DNA from: Corynebacterium falsenii
Lineage (GTDB): Bacteria > Actinomycetota > Actinomycetes > Mycobacteriales > Mycobacteriaceae
NCBI RefSeq assembly: GCF_020099275.1
Contig: NZ_CP083646.1
Coordinates: 1-64,000 of the forward strand
Length of the DNA stretch: 64,000 bases
Direction of reading: 5' to 3'
A program made the translations under genes and the position numbers. Below the pieces are notes generated by a model that was given only the letters and a program-made list of their open reading frames with translations, did not search any database and was not told the origin of the DNA. Of the stretch, positions 28,277 to 36,549 are shown in pieces. The first letter of the stretch is position 1. The number at the start of each line of letters is the position of its first letter.

Positions 28277-28727
28277 GTTTGGTGACCTAGTGCCTTTCTT
28301 GTTGCGGTTCCCATCTCACCCATATCAGTGGCGTGTACCGCGCGCTGATGGCCACTCACGCCGCTCCATGCTCAGTAGCATGGGCCGCTCGCTGCCAGTT
28401 GCCGCACGGCCGCTTGGGGCAAGGGGCCTACAACAAAGTTGATGTACAAGTTCGTTTCCCCACGTCACGCGCGGGGACACACTTCCGTGGTCAAATTAGC
28501 CACAAGAAGACTGAACAAGCCTAGCAACCAGCGCAAACTAGTACAAATCCCGCTCCCCGAACCACTCGGAGCATTCGTTCATTCCGACGCTGGACGATCG
28601 CGACACTGTGGCAACTCGCTGTGATACTGCACTGGACACTGCGGCACAGCGTTGACCGTAAATAATGTAGGCAGCGGTAGGTACTAGACAGTAAGTACTA
28701 GTAGGTAGCAGTAGATAAGGACCCCCA
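28277..28727. other. Divergent gap between rpsH and the DUF6457 gene, with short repeats
   Basis: 451 bases without a gene. On the minus strand it should carry the rpsH promoter. On the plus side a TTGACC at 28653-28658 and imperfect direct repeats of TAGGTACTAG (28678-28687, 28692-28701, 28703-28712) precede the DUF6457 gene and could be a promoter with regulator-binding sites. The function is not known. Confidence 0.4.
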
Positions 28728-29063
28728 ATGGATCAGAACAGCACTAATTCCAGCACCACCGGCGCATCGAATCCGGCCAGCAAGAAGGGAAAAGGCAGCC
28801 CCGAGGAGATGCTCAAAGCCCACGAGTGGCTAGCGCAGGTCGCCGATATCCTTGACCTCCCTCAGGAGGTGCAGCGTGATGGCGTCAAACCAATACTCGA
28901 CCTCACCAAGGACGTGGCGCACAACCGATCACGCCCGTCTGCCCCTGTCACGGCGTTTTTGGTGGGACTTGCTGCGGGACTGAACAGCGCGGACCGGTCG
29001 CCGGAGGCGTTGCAGGAGGCCATCGAGCAGGCCCTCGCCCCCGTCGCCGAAGCCGCCCGCTAA
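28728..29063 (+). CDS. DUF6457 small protein of the formate dehydrogenase/Moco island
   Basis: A 111-residue acidic protein. A Ser/Thr/Asn-rich, disordered first ~25 residues is followed by a helical domain (EMLKAHEWLAQVADILDL; DLTKDVAHNRSRPSAPVTAF) typical of DUF6457, which in actinobacteria accompanies molybdopterin genes, sometimes fused to MobA. AAGGA precedes the ATG. The proximity to fdhF suggests a role in maturation of the molybdoenzyme; this is inference. Confidence 0.7.
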   Translation: MDQNSTNSSTTGASNPASKKGKGSPEEMLKAHEWLAQVADILDLPQEVQRDGVKPILDLTKDVAHNRSRPSAPVTAFLVGLAAGLNSADRSPEALQEAIEQALAPVAEAAR

Positions 29064-29143
29064 GCCCCGGTGAGGTCCCAATCGGGCCACCGGCGCAGGC
29101 ACGAGAAAATTGCTATGACCCTAGGTTGGTGTCGCACGAGGCG

Positions 29144-29149
29144 TATAAG
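29144..29149 (+). promoter_or_regulatory. -10 box for a leaderless fdhF-like mRNA
   Basis: TATAAG, nine bases before the ATG at 29159 with no ribosome binding site between, so transcription probably starts at or next to the start codon. Confidence 0.5.
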
Positions 29150-29158
29150 CTAGTCACC

Positions 29159-31501
29159 ATGACGAGCCTCCAGAACCAGCCCACCGCAGAACGCAACGAG
29201 GCCGGCAACCCGGTTAACCCCACCGCGAACCGGTTTGACCACCCCAAGGTCTCGAAGAAGAAGGACACCGCAGCTGGCTACAGCGCTGTTTTCCACGCGA
29301 TGACGCACGCGGTTCCCAACCGCGGCCTGCTGCCCCTCATCACGATGAACAAGCCGGGCGGCGTGGACTGCCCCGGCTGCGCCTGGCCCGAGCCCGATCA
29401 CCACGACCTGAACATCCAGGAATACTGTGAAAACGGCGCCAAGGCCATCGCGGAGGAAACCACCTCCGACCGAGCTGACCGCGACTTCTGGGCTCGCTAC
29501 ACCATCGAGGAGCTCCGCGAAAAGACCGACCACTGGCTCGGCAAGCGCGGCCGCATCACCGAACCGATGCTCTACGACCGTTCCAGCGGCGACGAGCACT
29601 ACCGGCCCGTGTCCTGGGAGCGCGCCTTCGAGATCATCCGCGATCAGCTCACCACCACCGCGCCGGAAGAGGCCGTGTTCTACACCTCCGGCAAGGCCAG
29701 TAACGAGGCGGCGTACGCCTACCAGCTGCTGGCTCGCCGCATGGGATCGAACAACCTGCCGGACTGTGGCAACCTGTGCCACGAAACCACCGGCACCGCA
29801 CTGAGCGCCACTCTGGGGCTCGGCAAGGGTTCGGTGACCATCGACGACATCCACACCACCGACCTGTTCATTTCGGTGGGCCAGAACCCGGGCACGAACC
29901 ACCCGCGCGGGCTGACTGCGCTTACGCGTTGTAAGGAAAACGGCGGCAAGATCATCGCGATCAACCCCATGCCGGAGGCCGGGCTCATGCACTTCCGCGA
30001 GCCCCAGGAAGCCGCTACCCTGCTGGGCCGGAAGCACAAGCTCGCCGACCAATACATGCAGGTGCGCCTCGACGGCGACCGCGCTCTCTTCCAGGCGGTC
30101 AACAAGGAACTGATCAAGCGAGACGCCCTCGATCACCAGTTCATCGAGCGTTTCACCTCCGGGTTCGAAGAGACGAAGAAGCACCTTCTCAGCCTGGATG
30201 ATCGCGAGCTGGAGGTGGCGTCCGGGATAAGCCGCAAGGAAATCCTGGCGATGGTCGAAAAGATCGTCGACGCCGATACGATGGTCATTTCCTGGACCCT
30301 CGGTGTGACGCAGCACGTGGATGCTGTCGCCACGATCCAGGAGATGGTCAACACCCTGCTGCTCACCGGCAACATCGGCAAGCCCGGTGCCGGCACCGCC
30401 CCGCTGCGTGGGCACTCCAACGTGCAGGGCAACCGGACCGTGGGCATCTGGGAGAAGATGCCGGAGCACTTCCTACAAGCGCTGCAGGATCACTTCGGCT
30501 TCGATGTTCCCCGCGAGCACGGCCACGACACCGTGGATTCCCTGCGCGCCATGCGCGATGGCAAGGTGAAATTCTTCATGTCGCTGGGCGGCAACCTGGT
30601 GCGCGTGGCCTCCGATACGGGCGTGGTGGAGCGCGGCATGGCAGCCAACGAGCTGACCGTGCACCTGTCCACCAAGCCGAATGGTTCGCACGCCTGGCCG
30701 GGCGAGAAGTCGCTGATCCTGCCCGTGCGGGCTCGCACGGATAAGGACATGCAGGCCGGCGGCCACCAGGGCATCACTGTGGAGGATTCGGTGGGCAAGG
30801 TGCACATCTCGTACGGTCACCGCACCGCCAACGACGACCTCGATCTGCGCAGCGAGGTGGACATCATTTGCTCCATCGGCCGCGAGACCTTTGGGGATGA
30901 TTTCTGGCAGCCGATGATCGACGACTACGGCGTGATCCGCGATCACATCGAGGCCACCATTGCCGGATTCGAGGATTACAACCGCAGGCTGGAAAAGCCC
31001 GGCGGGTTCTACCTACCCAACGGCCCGCGGGAGCGCACCTTCAACACCGATGATGGCAAGGCACACATCACGGTGAACCCGGTGAACGCCGTGCAGGTGC
31101 CCGAGGGCCACTTCATGATGAACACGGTTCGCTCGCACGACCAGTACAACTCCACGATCTACGGCCTCAATGACCGTTACCGCGGCATCAAGAACGGCCG
31201 CCGCGTGGTGTTCGTCAACCCGCAGGACCTACGTGAGCAGGGGCTCAAGGATGGCGACATGGTGGATCTCGTGTCCGAGTGGCACGGCGAGGTGCGCCGG
31301 GCACCGAACTTCCGTGTGGTGGCTTACGACCACGCCCGTGGCTGCGTGAGCACCTACTTCCCCGAGGCCAACCAGCTCATTCCGCTGGATCACACGGTGA
31401 AGGGGTCCAACACTCCGGTCTCGAAGTCCACGATCATCCGGATGGAGCCGCTGGGCAAGACTGCCAGCGATATGCCCGAGATGGCCGCTGCGGACAAGTA
31501 G
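29159..31501 (+). CDS. fdhF: FdhF/YdeP-family molybdopterin oxidoreductase (formate dehydrogenase-like)
   Basis: A 780-residue molybdopterin enzyme. The N-terminus has the YdeP-type motif GGVDCPGCAWPEP, with a third Cys in EYCENGAK, instead of the classical four-Cys FeS motif. The active-site region NNLPDCGNLCHETTGTAL, the cofactor-binding PGTNHPRGL and GKPGAGTAPLRGHSNVQG, and a C-terminal molybdopterin dinucleotide-binding domain (GHFMMNTVRSHDQYNSTIYG) are seen. Cytoplasmic, with no Tat signal. A formate dehydrogenase-type activity is suggested by fdhD directly downstream and the FNT channel nearby, but the substrate of this subfamily is not settled. The start is ATG 29159, which appears leaderless. 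Confidence 0.85.
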   Translation: MTSLQNQPTAERNEAGNPVNPTANRFDHPKVSKKKDTAAGYSAVFHAMTHAVPNRGLLPLITMNKPGGVDCPGCAWPEPDHHDLNIQEYCENGAKAIAEETTSDRADRDFWARYTIEELREKTDHWLGKRGRITEPMLYDRSSGDEHYRPVSWERAFEIIRDQLTTTAPEEAVFYTSGKASNEAAYAYQLLARRMGSNNLPDCGNLCHETTGTALSATLGLGKGSVTIDDIHTTDLFISVGQNPGTNHPRGLTALTRCKENGGKIIAINPMPEAGLMHFREPQEAATLLGRKHKLADQYMQVRLDGDRALFQAVNKELIKRDALDHQFIERFTSGFEETKKHLLSLDDRELEVASGISRKEILAMVEKIVDADTMVISWTLGVTQHVDAVATIQEMVNTLLLTGNIGKPGAGTAPLRGHSNVQGNRTVGIWEKMPEHFLQALQDHFGFDVPREHGHDTVDSLRAMRDGKVKFFMSLGGNLVRVASDTGVVERGMAANELTVHLSTKPNGSHAWPGEKSLILPVRARTDKDMQAGGHQGITVEDSVGKVHISYGHRTANDDLDLRSEVDIICSIGRETFGDDFWQPMIDDYGVIRDHIEATIAGFEDYNRRLEKPGGFYLPNGPRERTFNTDDGKAHITVNPVNAVQVPEGHFMMNTVRSHDQYNSTIYGLNDRYRGIKNGRRVVFVNPQDLREQGLKDGDMVDLVSEWHGEVRRAPNFRVVAYDHARGCVSTYFPEANQLIPLDHTVKGSNTPVSKSTIIRMEPLGKTASDMPEMAAADK

Positions 31502-31513
31502 GCCAGCTGCTGT

Positions 31514-32461
31514 ATGGGCAATCGTTTGACGGCGAACAGCCGCGTAACAAAGGTGCGGCTGGAGCCGGCTGCTGAAGGCTCAGTGCAGAACCCGGCGCAG
31601 AACCCGGTGCAGGTCTCGGTGGACACGCGGGCGGACTCCCTGGCCGTGGAGGAACCACTGCAGATCCGCGTGGATGGCGAAGACTTCACCACCACGATGC
31701 GCACGCCTGGCAACGACTTCGAGCTGGTGCACGGTTTGTTGCATGCCGAAGATGTGATTCACGACCGTGATGACGTGGTGACGATGCGCTACTGCGCCGG
31801 GGCCGTGGGCCCTGGTGGGCAGAACACGTACAACACCATCGACGTGGAACTGCGCCGATCGCAGCCATCAGATTCTGCGGGTATCCCCCTACCGCTGCTC
31901 AACCAACCAGTGTTCGACCAGGCCGAGTTCGACCAGCCCACGCAGGGCAACTCCGCCGCGCTTCCCACGCGCAACGTCATCACCACGTCCGCGTGCGGTA
32001 TCTGCGGCACCACGTCTATCGAGGATCTGGTGAAGCGCCGCCGCTACCCCATCCGACCCGTCCGCCCGGAGGCGGAGTTCGTGGTCAGCCTGCCGGAGAA
32101 GATCCGCTTTAGTCAGAAAGCGTTCCGGCGCACCGGTGGAATCCACGCGGCCGGTGCCGTCAGCGGCGATGGCGACGTGCTCCTCGTCAGGGAGGACGTG
32201 GGCCGGCACAACGCCGCCGACAAGGTGATCGGAGCGCTGCTCATGAACGATCAGCTGCCTGCGGAAGGCCTGTACTTGGTCATGACTTCGCGCGCGAGCT
32301 TCGAGCTGGTGCAAAAGGCCGTGCTCGCTGGCTTCTCTGGACTCGTCGCCGTCTCCGCGGCAACCTCGCTGGCGGTGGACCTTGCCAAGGAGACTGGGTT
32401 GTTCCTCACGGGCTTCACCCGCGACAGCCGGTTCAACCTCTACTCGGGCTCGCTGGCGTAG
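31514..32461 (+). CDS. fdhD: FdhD: sulfurtransferase needed for formate dehydrogenase activity
   Basis: A 315-residue FdhD. The sulfur-carrying Cys pair is in TTSACGICGTTSIEDL (about residue 160). It also has FELVHGLLHAEDVI, FRRTGGIHAAGAV and REDVGRHNAADKVIGALL, as in the family. FdhD takes sulfur from a cysteine desulfurase and adds it to the molybdenum centre. The first ~30 residues and a Gln/Asp/Phe-rich insertion near residue 130 are extra. It lies 12 bases after fdhF, so the two are co-transcribed. Confidence 0.93.
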   Translation: MGNRLTANSRVTKVRLEPAAEGSVQNPAQNPVQVSVDTRADSLAVEEPLQIRVDGEDFTTTMRTPGNDFELVHGLLHAEDVIHDRDDVVTMRYCAGAVGPGGQNTYNTIDVELRRSQPSDSAGIPLPLLNQPVFDQAEFDQPTQGNSAALPTRNVITTSACGICGTTSIEDLVKRRRYPIRPVRPEAEFVVSLPEKIRFSQKAFRRTGGIHAAGAVSGDGDVLLVREDVGRHNAADKVIGALLMNDQLPAEGLYLVMTSRASFELVQKAVLAGFSGLVAVSAATSLAVDLAKETGLFLTGFTRDSRFNLYSGSLA

Positions 32462-33029
32462 ACCAACCTTCAGACCTCGGCTGACTCGTCAACCTAGCCT
32501 GAGAAGCACGAGCAAAGGTAGTGAGGTGCAAATAATGATCATCAGAGTCAAGGCCTGGTCCCATTTTTAGGGTCGTTCCTTGCGCTCAATCGCCTAATTC
32601 TTGAGTCAGAACTTCGCGAGCCGTAGGCGCTGGACACCTTACTTCCTGCAGTCATCGGCGATTCCTTTGGGGAAGCTGCAGTTTTTCCTGATCCGGGAGC
32701 ACCACTATCGCCGCCGCTGCTGCCCCCATACGGCGCGTGGCTAGTGCTCCCTGCGAACACGCTTCGCCTCCAGCCCCCTCTTTACCCACGTGGCGGCTGG
32801 CTTCCCAGAAACAGCCCTACCCTGCCCAGAGTTTCCTCATCCTGTTCCCTTGGTACACACCCCAGACTCCCTATGTTGTTAGCAATGAAATCGGGAATCT
32901 CTAACAGCCTTATCCAACAGTCGCTCATTACCTTTCGTCTTCAAGCAGTTGGACAACTCAACCGCCCCAACTGTGAACTAGGCGCCAGAATTCTCTGGTT
33001 GTCTCACCTGCTAGGAAGGGATTCCTTTC
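32462..33029. other. 568-base stretch with no recognisable gene
   Basis: Short open frames occur on both strands (for example 32548-32760 minus, Ser/Gly-rich) but none has a ribosome binding site or family resemblance. The last ~80 bases should carry the promoter of the downstream secreted protein; AGGAAGG stands just before its ATG. The rest is unexplained and may be a decayed gene. Confidence 0.5.
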
Positions 33030-33524
33030 ATGTCAATCATGTCAACCACCCGCACCAAGGCTGCAGCGATCATCGCTGCAACCGCAGTTCTTGCCTCAGG
33101 TGGCGCAGCAACTGCGTGGGCCGCAACCCCCGATGCACAGCAGAGCACCCAGGCCTCCGCTTCGAGTAATGGGAACCAACAGCACCAACACGGACACCAC
33201 AAGGGATTCGGCAACCAAGGAAAGGATAACGCGGAGCTAGCCTCGAAGCTTGGCGTTGACCAGAACACCCTCAACGCCGCGCTGCAGAAGGTTCGCGACG
33301 AACACAAGAACGACCCGAAGCCAGCCAAGGACCAAAACCTCACCCCCGAACAGCACAAGCAGCAAGAGCAGCAACGACGGGAACAGTTCAACAAGGATCT
33401 CGCCGCAGCTCTCAACATCGACCAGAGCAAGGTCGATGCCGCCATGACCAGCCTCCAACAGGAACACCAGGCCGCGCACTCCAACAACGCAGCCCAGTCG
33501 AACCAATCCAAGCAGGCTAGCTAA
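33030..33524 (+). CDS. Secreted Gln/His-rich protein with a duplicated helical motif (function unknown)
   Basis: A 164-residue protein. Residues 1-33 are a signal peptide (basic start, Ala-rich core, cleavage near AWAATP). Then a Gln/Ser/His-rich stretch (QQHQHGHHKG) that could bind metal. Two similar helical segments follow: ELASKLGVDQNTLNAALQKV and DLAAALNIDQSKVDAAMTSL, separated by a Gln-rich linker. This layout recalls small periplasmic or cell-wall helical proteins, but I do not recognise a named family. AGGAAGG precedes the ATG; an ATG nine bases later is possible. A short hairpin overlaps the stop codon. Confidence 0.7.
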   Translation: MSIMSTTRTKAAAIIAATAVLASGGAATAWAATPDAQQSTQASASSNGNQQHQHGHHKGFGNQGKDNAELASKLGVDQNTLNAALQKVRDEHKNDPKPAKDQNLTPEQHKQQEQQRREQFNKDLAAALNIDQSKVDAAMTSLQQEHQAAHSNNAAQSNQSKQAS

Positions 33525-33539
33525 CCTGCTTGCGGTTTT
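33509..33539 (+). terminator. Short hairpin overlapping the stop of the secreted Gln/His-rich protein
   Basis: CAAGCAGG and CCTGCTTG form an 8-bp stem around the TAA, followed by CGGTTTTC. A weak to moderate terminator. Confidence 0.5.
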
Positions 33540-33648
33540 CCCAGTTCATCCACACCGTGCCTGACTCGATCTTTCGAGCGGGCACGTTGTGCGTTCTCCG
33601 GTGTCTCAGCAGATGCTCATGGCAGAGGGAAGGCACGCCTCGGCTATC

Positions 33649-34749
33649 TCACACCCCACTGTCCAGCCACGCGTTGATCCCGCCATCCATGTTGCGCAGG
33701 CCCTCCACGCCCGCCGCCGCGAGGATCTCAATAGCCTCCCGCGAACGCACGCCCGCCGCGCAGTACACCACCACATCGCGTCCGCGCCGCAGCTCGCTCT
33801 TCAGCTCTGCGACCAGCCCCTCGGGCACGTCCTGGCGCAGCCCGCTCAGGGGCACCAGCCGCGCCCCCGGAATGTGGAACGCATCGTATTCGCCCTGTTC
33901 ACGGACGTCTATCAGCAGCTCGCCTTCTTCGTTCGACGCCACCAGCGCCTCCCCCACCTGCACCTCCTCGTGGGTGCTCACGGGCACACTGCCTTCCGGG
34001 GTCGCCAGCTCGATGTACTCCCACCGTCCGCTCATCCCGGAAAGATAAGCGATCACGCCCACCAAGGGCTCGCCCACTCCCCCGAGGATCTTCACGGCCT
34101 CTAAGGCCATCGCGGTGCCGACCACTCCCACGAGAGGCCCCAGCACGCCTGCCTCTGCACAGCTCGGCACAGCCCCCGCCGGCGGGGCTTCGGGGAACAC
34201 ATCCGTGTACACCGGACCATGACCCTGCCAGAAGACGGAGAGTTGGGCGTCGAACCCAAGGATCGAACCCCAGATATGAGGAACGCGTGCACGGGAGCAG
34301 GCCGCGGAGGTGGCGTAGCGAGCGGGGAAGTTATCGGTGCCGTCGAGGACCACGTCGGCGGTGGCGATGAGGTCGTCCGCCGTGGCGTCTGTGATCCGGG
34401 CCTGAACTGCGGTGATGGTGATGTGGCTATTGCGCTGGCGCATCTGCTCGGCGGCGGAGTTTACCTTCAGCTCGCCGATGGCGGTTTCCGTGTGGATGAT
34501 TTGGCGGTGGAGGTTGGAAAGCTCCACGGTGTCGTCATCGATAACGGTGATGTGCCCCACCCCTGCGGCCGCGAGGTACAGCAGCGCCGGAGCGCCCAGG
34601 CCACCGGCGCCGATGACCACGGCATGCGAGCGGGCTAAGCGGCGCTGGGCCGCCATGCCGAAGCCTTCGAGGGTGAGCTGGCGGCGGTAGCGGGCGATCC
34701 ACTGGGCATCGGGTGATGCTGTACTGTTGTCATTATTGTTCTTGCCCAT
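33649..34749 (-). CDS. moeZ: Molybdopterin-synthase adenylyltransferase with rhodanese domain (MoeZ/MoeBR type)
   Basis: A 366-residue fusion. Residues ~15-250 are the E1-like MoeB/ThiF domain: nucleotide loop VIGAGGLGAPALLYLAAAGV, DDDTVELSNLHRQI, and the catalytic-Cys region VPSCAEAGVLGPLVG. The usual MoeB zinc Cys pairs are not evident. Residues ~265-366 are a rhodanese domain with the persulfide Cys in VVVYCAAGVRSREA. It adenylates the C-terminal Gly of MoaD and transfers sulfur to it. ATG at 34749 shares a base with the moaE stop (TAATG). A copy of the dispersed motif falls in the interdomain region. Confidence 0.92.
   Translation of the reverse strand: MGKNNNDNSTASPDAQWIARYRRQLTLEGFGMAAQRRLARSHAVVIGAGGLGAPALLYLAAAGVGHITVIDDDTVELSNLHRQIIHTETAIGELKVNSAAEQMRQRNSHITITAVQARITDATADDLIATADVVLDGTDNFPARYATSAACSRARVPHIWGSILGFDAQLSVFWQGHGPVYTDVFPEAPPAGAVPSCAEAGVLGPLVGVVGTAMALEAVKILGGVGEPLVGVIAYLSGMSGRWEYIELATPEGSVPVSTHEEVQVGEALVASNEEGELLIDVREQGEYDAFHIPGARLVPLSGLRQDVPEGLVAELKSELRRGRDVVVYCAAGVRSREAIEILAAAGVEGLRNMDGGINAWLDSGV
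33922..33944 (+). repeat. Dispersed motif copy inside moeZ
   Basis: Reads GCCTTCTTCGTTCGACGCCACC on the plus strand; antisense it encodes LVASNEEG between the two domains. Confidence 0.5.
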
Positions 34750-35222
34750 TACAGCCCCACCCACACGGTCGAGCCATCCGCCATGTCCTGTTCCTTCCAG
34801 ATCGGTACCTCAGCCTTCACCCGGTCGGCGATCTCCTCAGCGGCGGCGAACGCGGGGCCTCGGTGCGCGGCGGCCACGACCACAGCGAAGGCCAGGTCCC
34901 CGATGCGCAGCGGGCCGGTGCGGTGTGCGGCCCACGCGCGAACCTCGGGATGGCCGGACACCACGGACTCCACCACCTCGCGCATGAAGTCGGTGGCCTG
35001 CGGATGGGCGGTGTAGGTCAGGGCCGTCACGGCCGCGCCGCCATCGTGATCGCGGACGATGCCCTCGAAGGTCACGAGCGCCCCCATGGCTTCGGTGGCG
35101 GTGGTGCGCTTGGCGTCTGCGAGCAGGGGTTCCAGGGGAGCGTCGGTGACTTCGGCGTGCACGACCACGCCGGTCTGCTTGGCCACGTACGCGGGGTCGG
35201 TCACGTGTGCGGGATCAGTCAT
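34749..35222 (-). CDS. moaE: Molybdopterin synthase catalytic subunit MoaE
   Basis: A 157-residue MoaE (ALVTFEGIVRDHDGGAAVTA; AWAAHRTGPLRIGDLAFAVV; AAHRGPAFAAAEEIADRVKA; IWKEQ). The catalytic Lys is in VPIWKEQ. With MoaD it converts cyclic pyranopterin monophosphate to molybdopterin. ATG at 35222 overlaps the moaB stop by 8 bases, and it is coupled to moeZ downstream. Confidence 0.95.
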   Translation of the reverse strand: MTDPAHVTDPAYVAKQTGVVVHAEVTDAPLEPLLADAKRTTATEAMGALVTFEGIVRDHDGGAAVTALTYTAHPQATDFMREVVESVVSGHPEVRAWAAHRTGPLRIGDLAFAVVVAAAHRGPAFAAAEEIADRVKAEVPIWKEQDMADGSTVWVGL

Positions 35223-35718
35223 GGTTCGTGTTCCCTTCCAGCATCGCCACAATGTGCTCGATAAGCGGCTCCAGCACCGCCAGGCCGTCCTTCACGCCCC
35301 CGGTGGATCCCGGCAGGGTCATCACGAAGGTCCGCCCCACGGTGCCAGCCACCCCGCCGGAGAGCACGGCGGTCGGCACGCTCTGCGCCCCGCGGCGGAA
35401 GAACTCCATCATCACGCCCGGCAGTTCCTTGTCCAGGTAGGGGCGCACGGTTTCCACGGTGCGGTCATCCGCGGCCAGGCCGGTGCCGCCGGTGGTGAGC
35501 AGAATGCGCGGCAGCCGCGCAGGATCGGCGAGGCGTTGCCCCAGGTAGCCGGGCATATCCTTATCGGCCACGATGATCGCCTCGGGCACCTCGAAACCGC
35601 GGTCGCGTAGCCACGCTACGGCTAGCGCCCCGGAGCGATCCTCGTACTCCCCGCTCGCCGCGCGGGTGGAGGCAACGATCACCTCGGCTGTGCGTTGACG
35701 ATCCGGCGCACTAGACAC
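35215..35718 (-). CDS. moaB: MogA/MoaB family molybdenum cofactor protein
   Basis: A 167-residue protein. GTG at 35718 is chosen because it overlaps the moaC stop and begins right before the conserved core ([20 protein letters not shown]). The molybdopterin-binding motifs [16 protein letters not shown] and [13 protein letters not shown] are present. Members adenylylate molybdopterin or a related precursor. It is the second gene of the moaC-moaB-moaE-moeZ operon. Confidence 0.92.
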   Translation of the reverse strand: MSSAPDRQRTAEVIVASTRAASGEYEDRSGALAVAWLRDRGFEVPEAIIVADKDMPGYLGQRLADPARLPRILLTTGGTGLAADDRTVETVRPYLDKELPGVMMEFFRRGAQSVPTAVLSGGVAGTVGRTFVMTLPGSTGGVKDGLAVLEPLIEHIVAMLEGNTNHD

Positions 35719-36214
35719 TCCAATCCCCCGACTTCCCGCCAGACTTTGCGAGCACGCGCACATACGTGATCTCCGCGTGCTTATCCACGGCCTTGATCAT
35801 GTCGTAAATCGTCAGCGCCGCCGTGGTCACCGCCGTCAGCGCCTCCATCTCCACACCCGTGACTCCCCTGGTCTTCACTGACCCTTTGATCGCCACGGAA
35901 TCCTCGCCGCGCTCAAAGTCGATGGTGATCTTGCCCAGCGGCAGCGGGTGGCACAGCGGGATGATCTCCGGTGTCTTCTTCGCCCCCATGATCCCGGCCA
36001 CGCGCGCGACGGGCAGGGCATCGCCCTTCGGCAGGTCGGCGTCGAAGATCATTCCGATGACCTCCGGTGTCGTGCGCACCGTGGCGGTGGCCACGGCGGT
36101 GCGGGAGGTCTCCTTCTTCTCCGTGACGTCCACCATGTGGGCGGAGCCGTCGGCGCGCACGTGGGTCAGTTCGGTGGGCGAGGTGGGCGCGGTGGGCGAG
36201 GCGGATTCGGGCAT
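35711..36214 (-). CDS. moaC: Cyclic pyranopterin monophosphate synthase MoaC
   Basis: A 167-residue MoaC ([60 protein letters not shown]). The catalytic Lys/Asp residues of the family lie in [10 protein letters not shown]. The first 18 residues are a Thr/Pro/Ser-rich extension. It heads a four-gene minus-strand operon and is divergent from moaD. Confidence 0.96.
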   Translation of the reverse strand: MPESASPTAPTSPTELTHVRADGSAHMVDVTEKKETSRTAVATATVRTTPEVIGMIFDADLPKGDALPVARVAGIMGAKKTPEIIPLCHPLPLGKITIDFERGEDSVAIKGSVKTRGVTGVEMEALTAVTTAALTIYDMIKAVDKHAEITYVRVLAKSGGKSGDWSV

Positions 36215-36274
36215 GGTTGCTCCTGTTGGACGGCAGGTTTTTCACCCCTACCGTACACGCGCGCGGTGGGTCGC

Positions 36275-36280
36275 TAGGCT
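36275..36280 (+). promoter_or_regulatory. -10 box for a leaderless moaD mRNA
   Basis: TAGGCT, seven bases before the ATG at 36288, with no ribosome binding site. The same box at the same spacing precedes the PPOX gene (40273-40278, minus). Confidence 0.45.
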
Positions 36281-36287
36281 GGTGCTC

Positions 36288-36545
36288 ATGGTTACTATCC
36301 GGTACTTCGCCGCCGCCCGCGCTGCCCGTGGCTCGGCCTCTGAGCAGGTGGAATGGCAGGGTCCCCTGGCGGATCTGCTCGAGCGTCTCGGAGCCGAGCA
36401 CACCCAGCGCACGGCCGGCGGTCTCACGCTGGCGGGGATCTTCCCGCGCTGTTCCTTCCTGCTTAATGGCACCCGGGTGGATGCTGATGCGCAGGTTCAG
36501 CCCGGCGATCAGCTGGACGTTCTGCCCCCGTTTGCCGGAGGTTAG
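36288..36545 (+). CDS. moaD: Molybdopterin synthase sulfur-carrier subunit MoaD
   Basis: An 85-residue ubiquitin-like protein ending in Gly-Gly (VLPPFAGG), the tail that is adenylated and thiocarboxylated. The start (MVTIRYFAAARAARG) is typical. It appears leaderless. It is followed after five bases by the GTG of the mobA-moeA fusion, whose ribosome binding site (GGAGG) lies inside the moaD end. Confidence 0.92.
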   Translation: MVTIRYFAAARAARGSASEQVEWQGPLADLLERLGAEHTQRTAGGLTLAGIFPRCSFLLNGTRVDADAQVQPGDQLDVLPPFAGG

Positions 36546-36549
36546 GCCC

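Noticed and set aside
29150-30469. Minus-strand frame of 439 residues opposite fdhF
   Set aside because: Shadow frame; the plus strand carries unmistakable molybdopterin oxidoreductase motifs.
32548-32760. Ser/Gly-rich minus-strand frame of 70 residues
   Set aside because: No ribosome binding site, no signal peptide, low complexity, and no neighbour relation.
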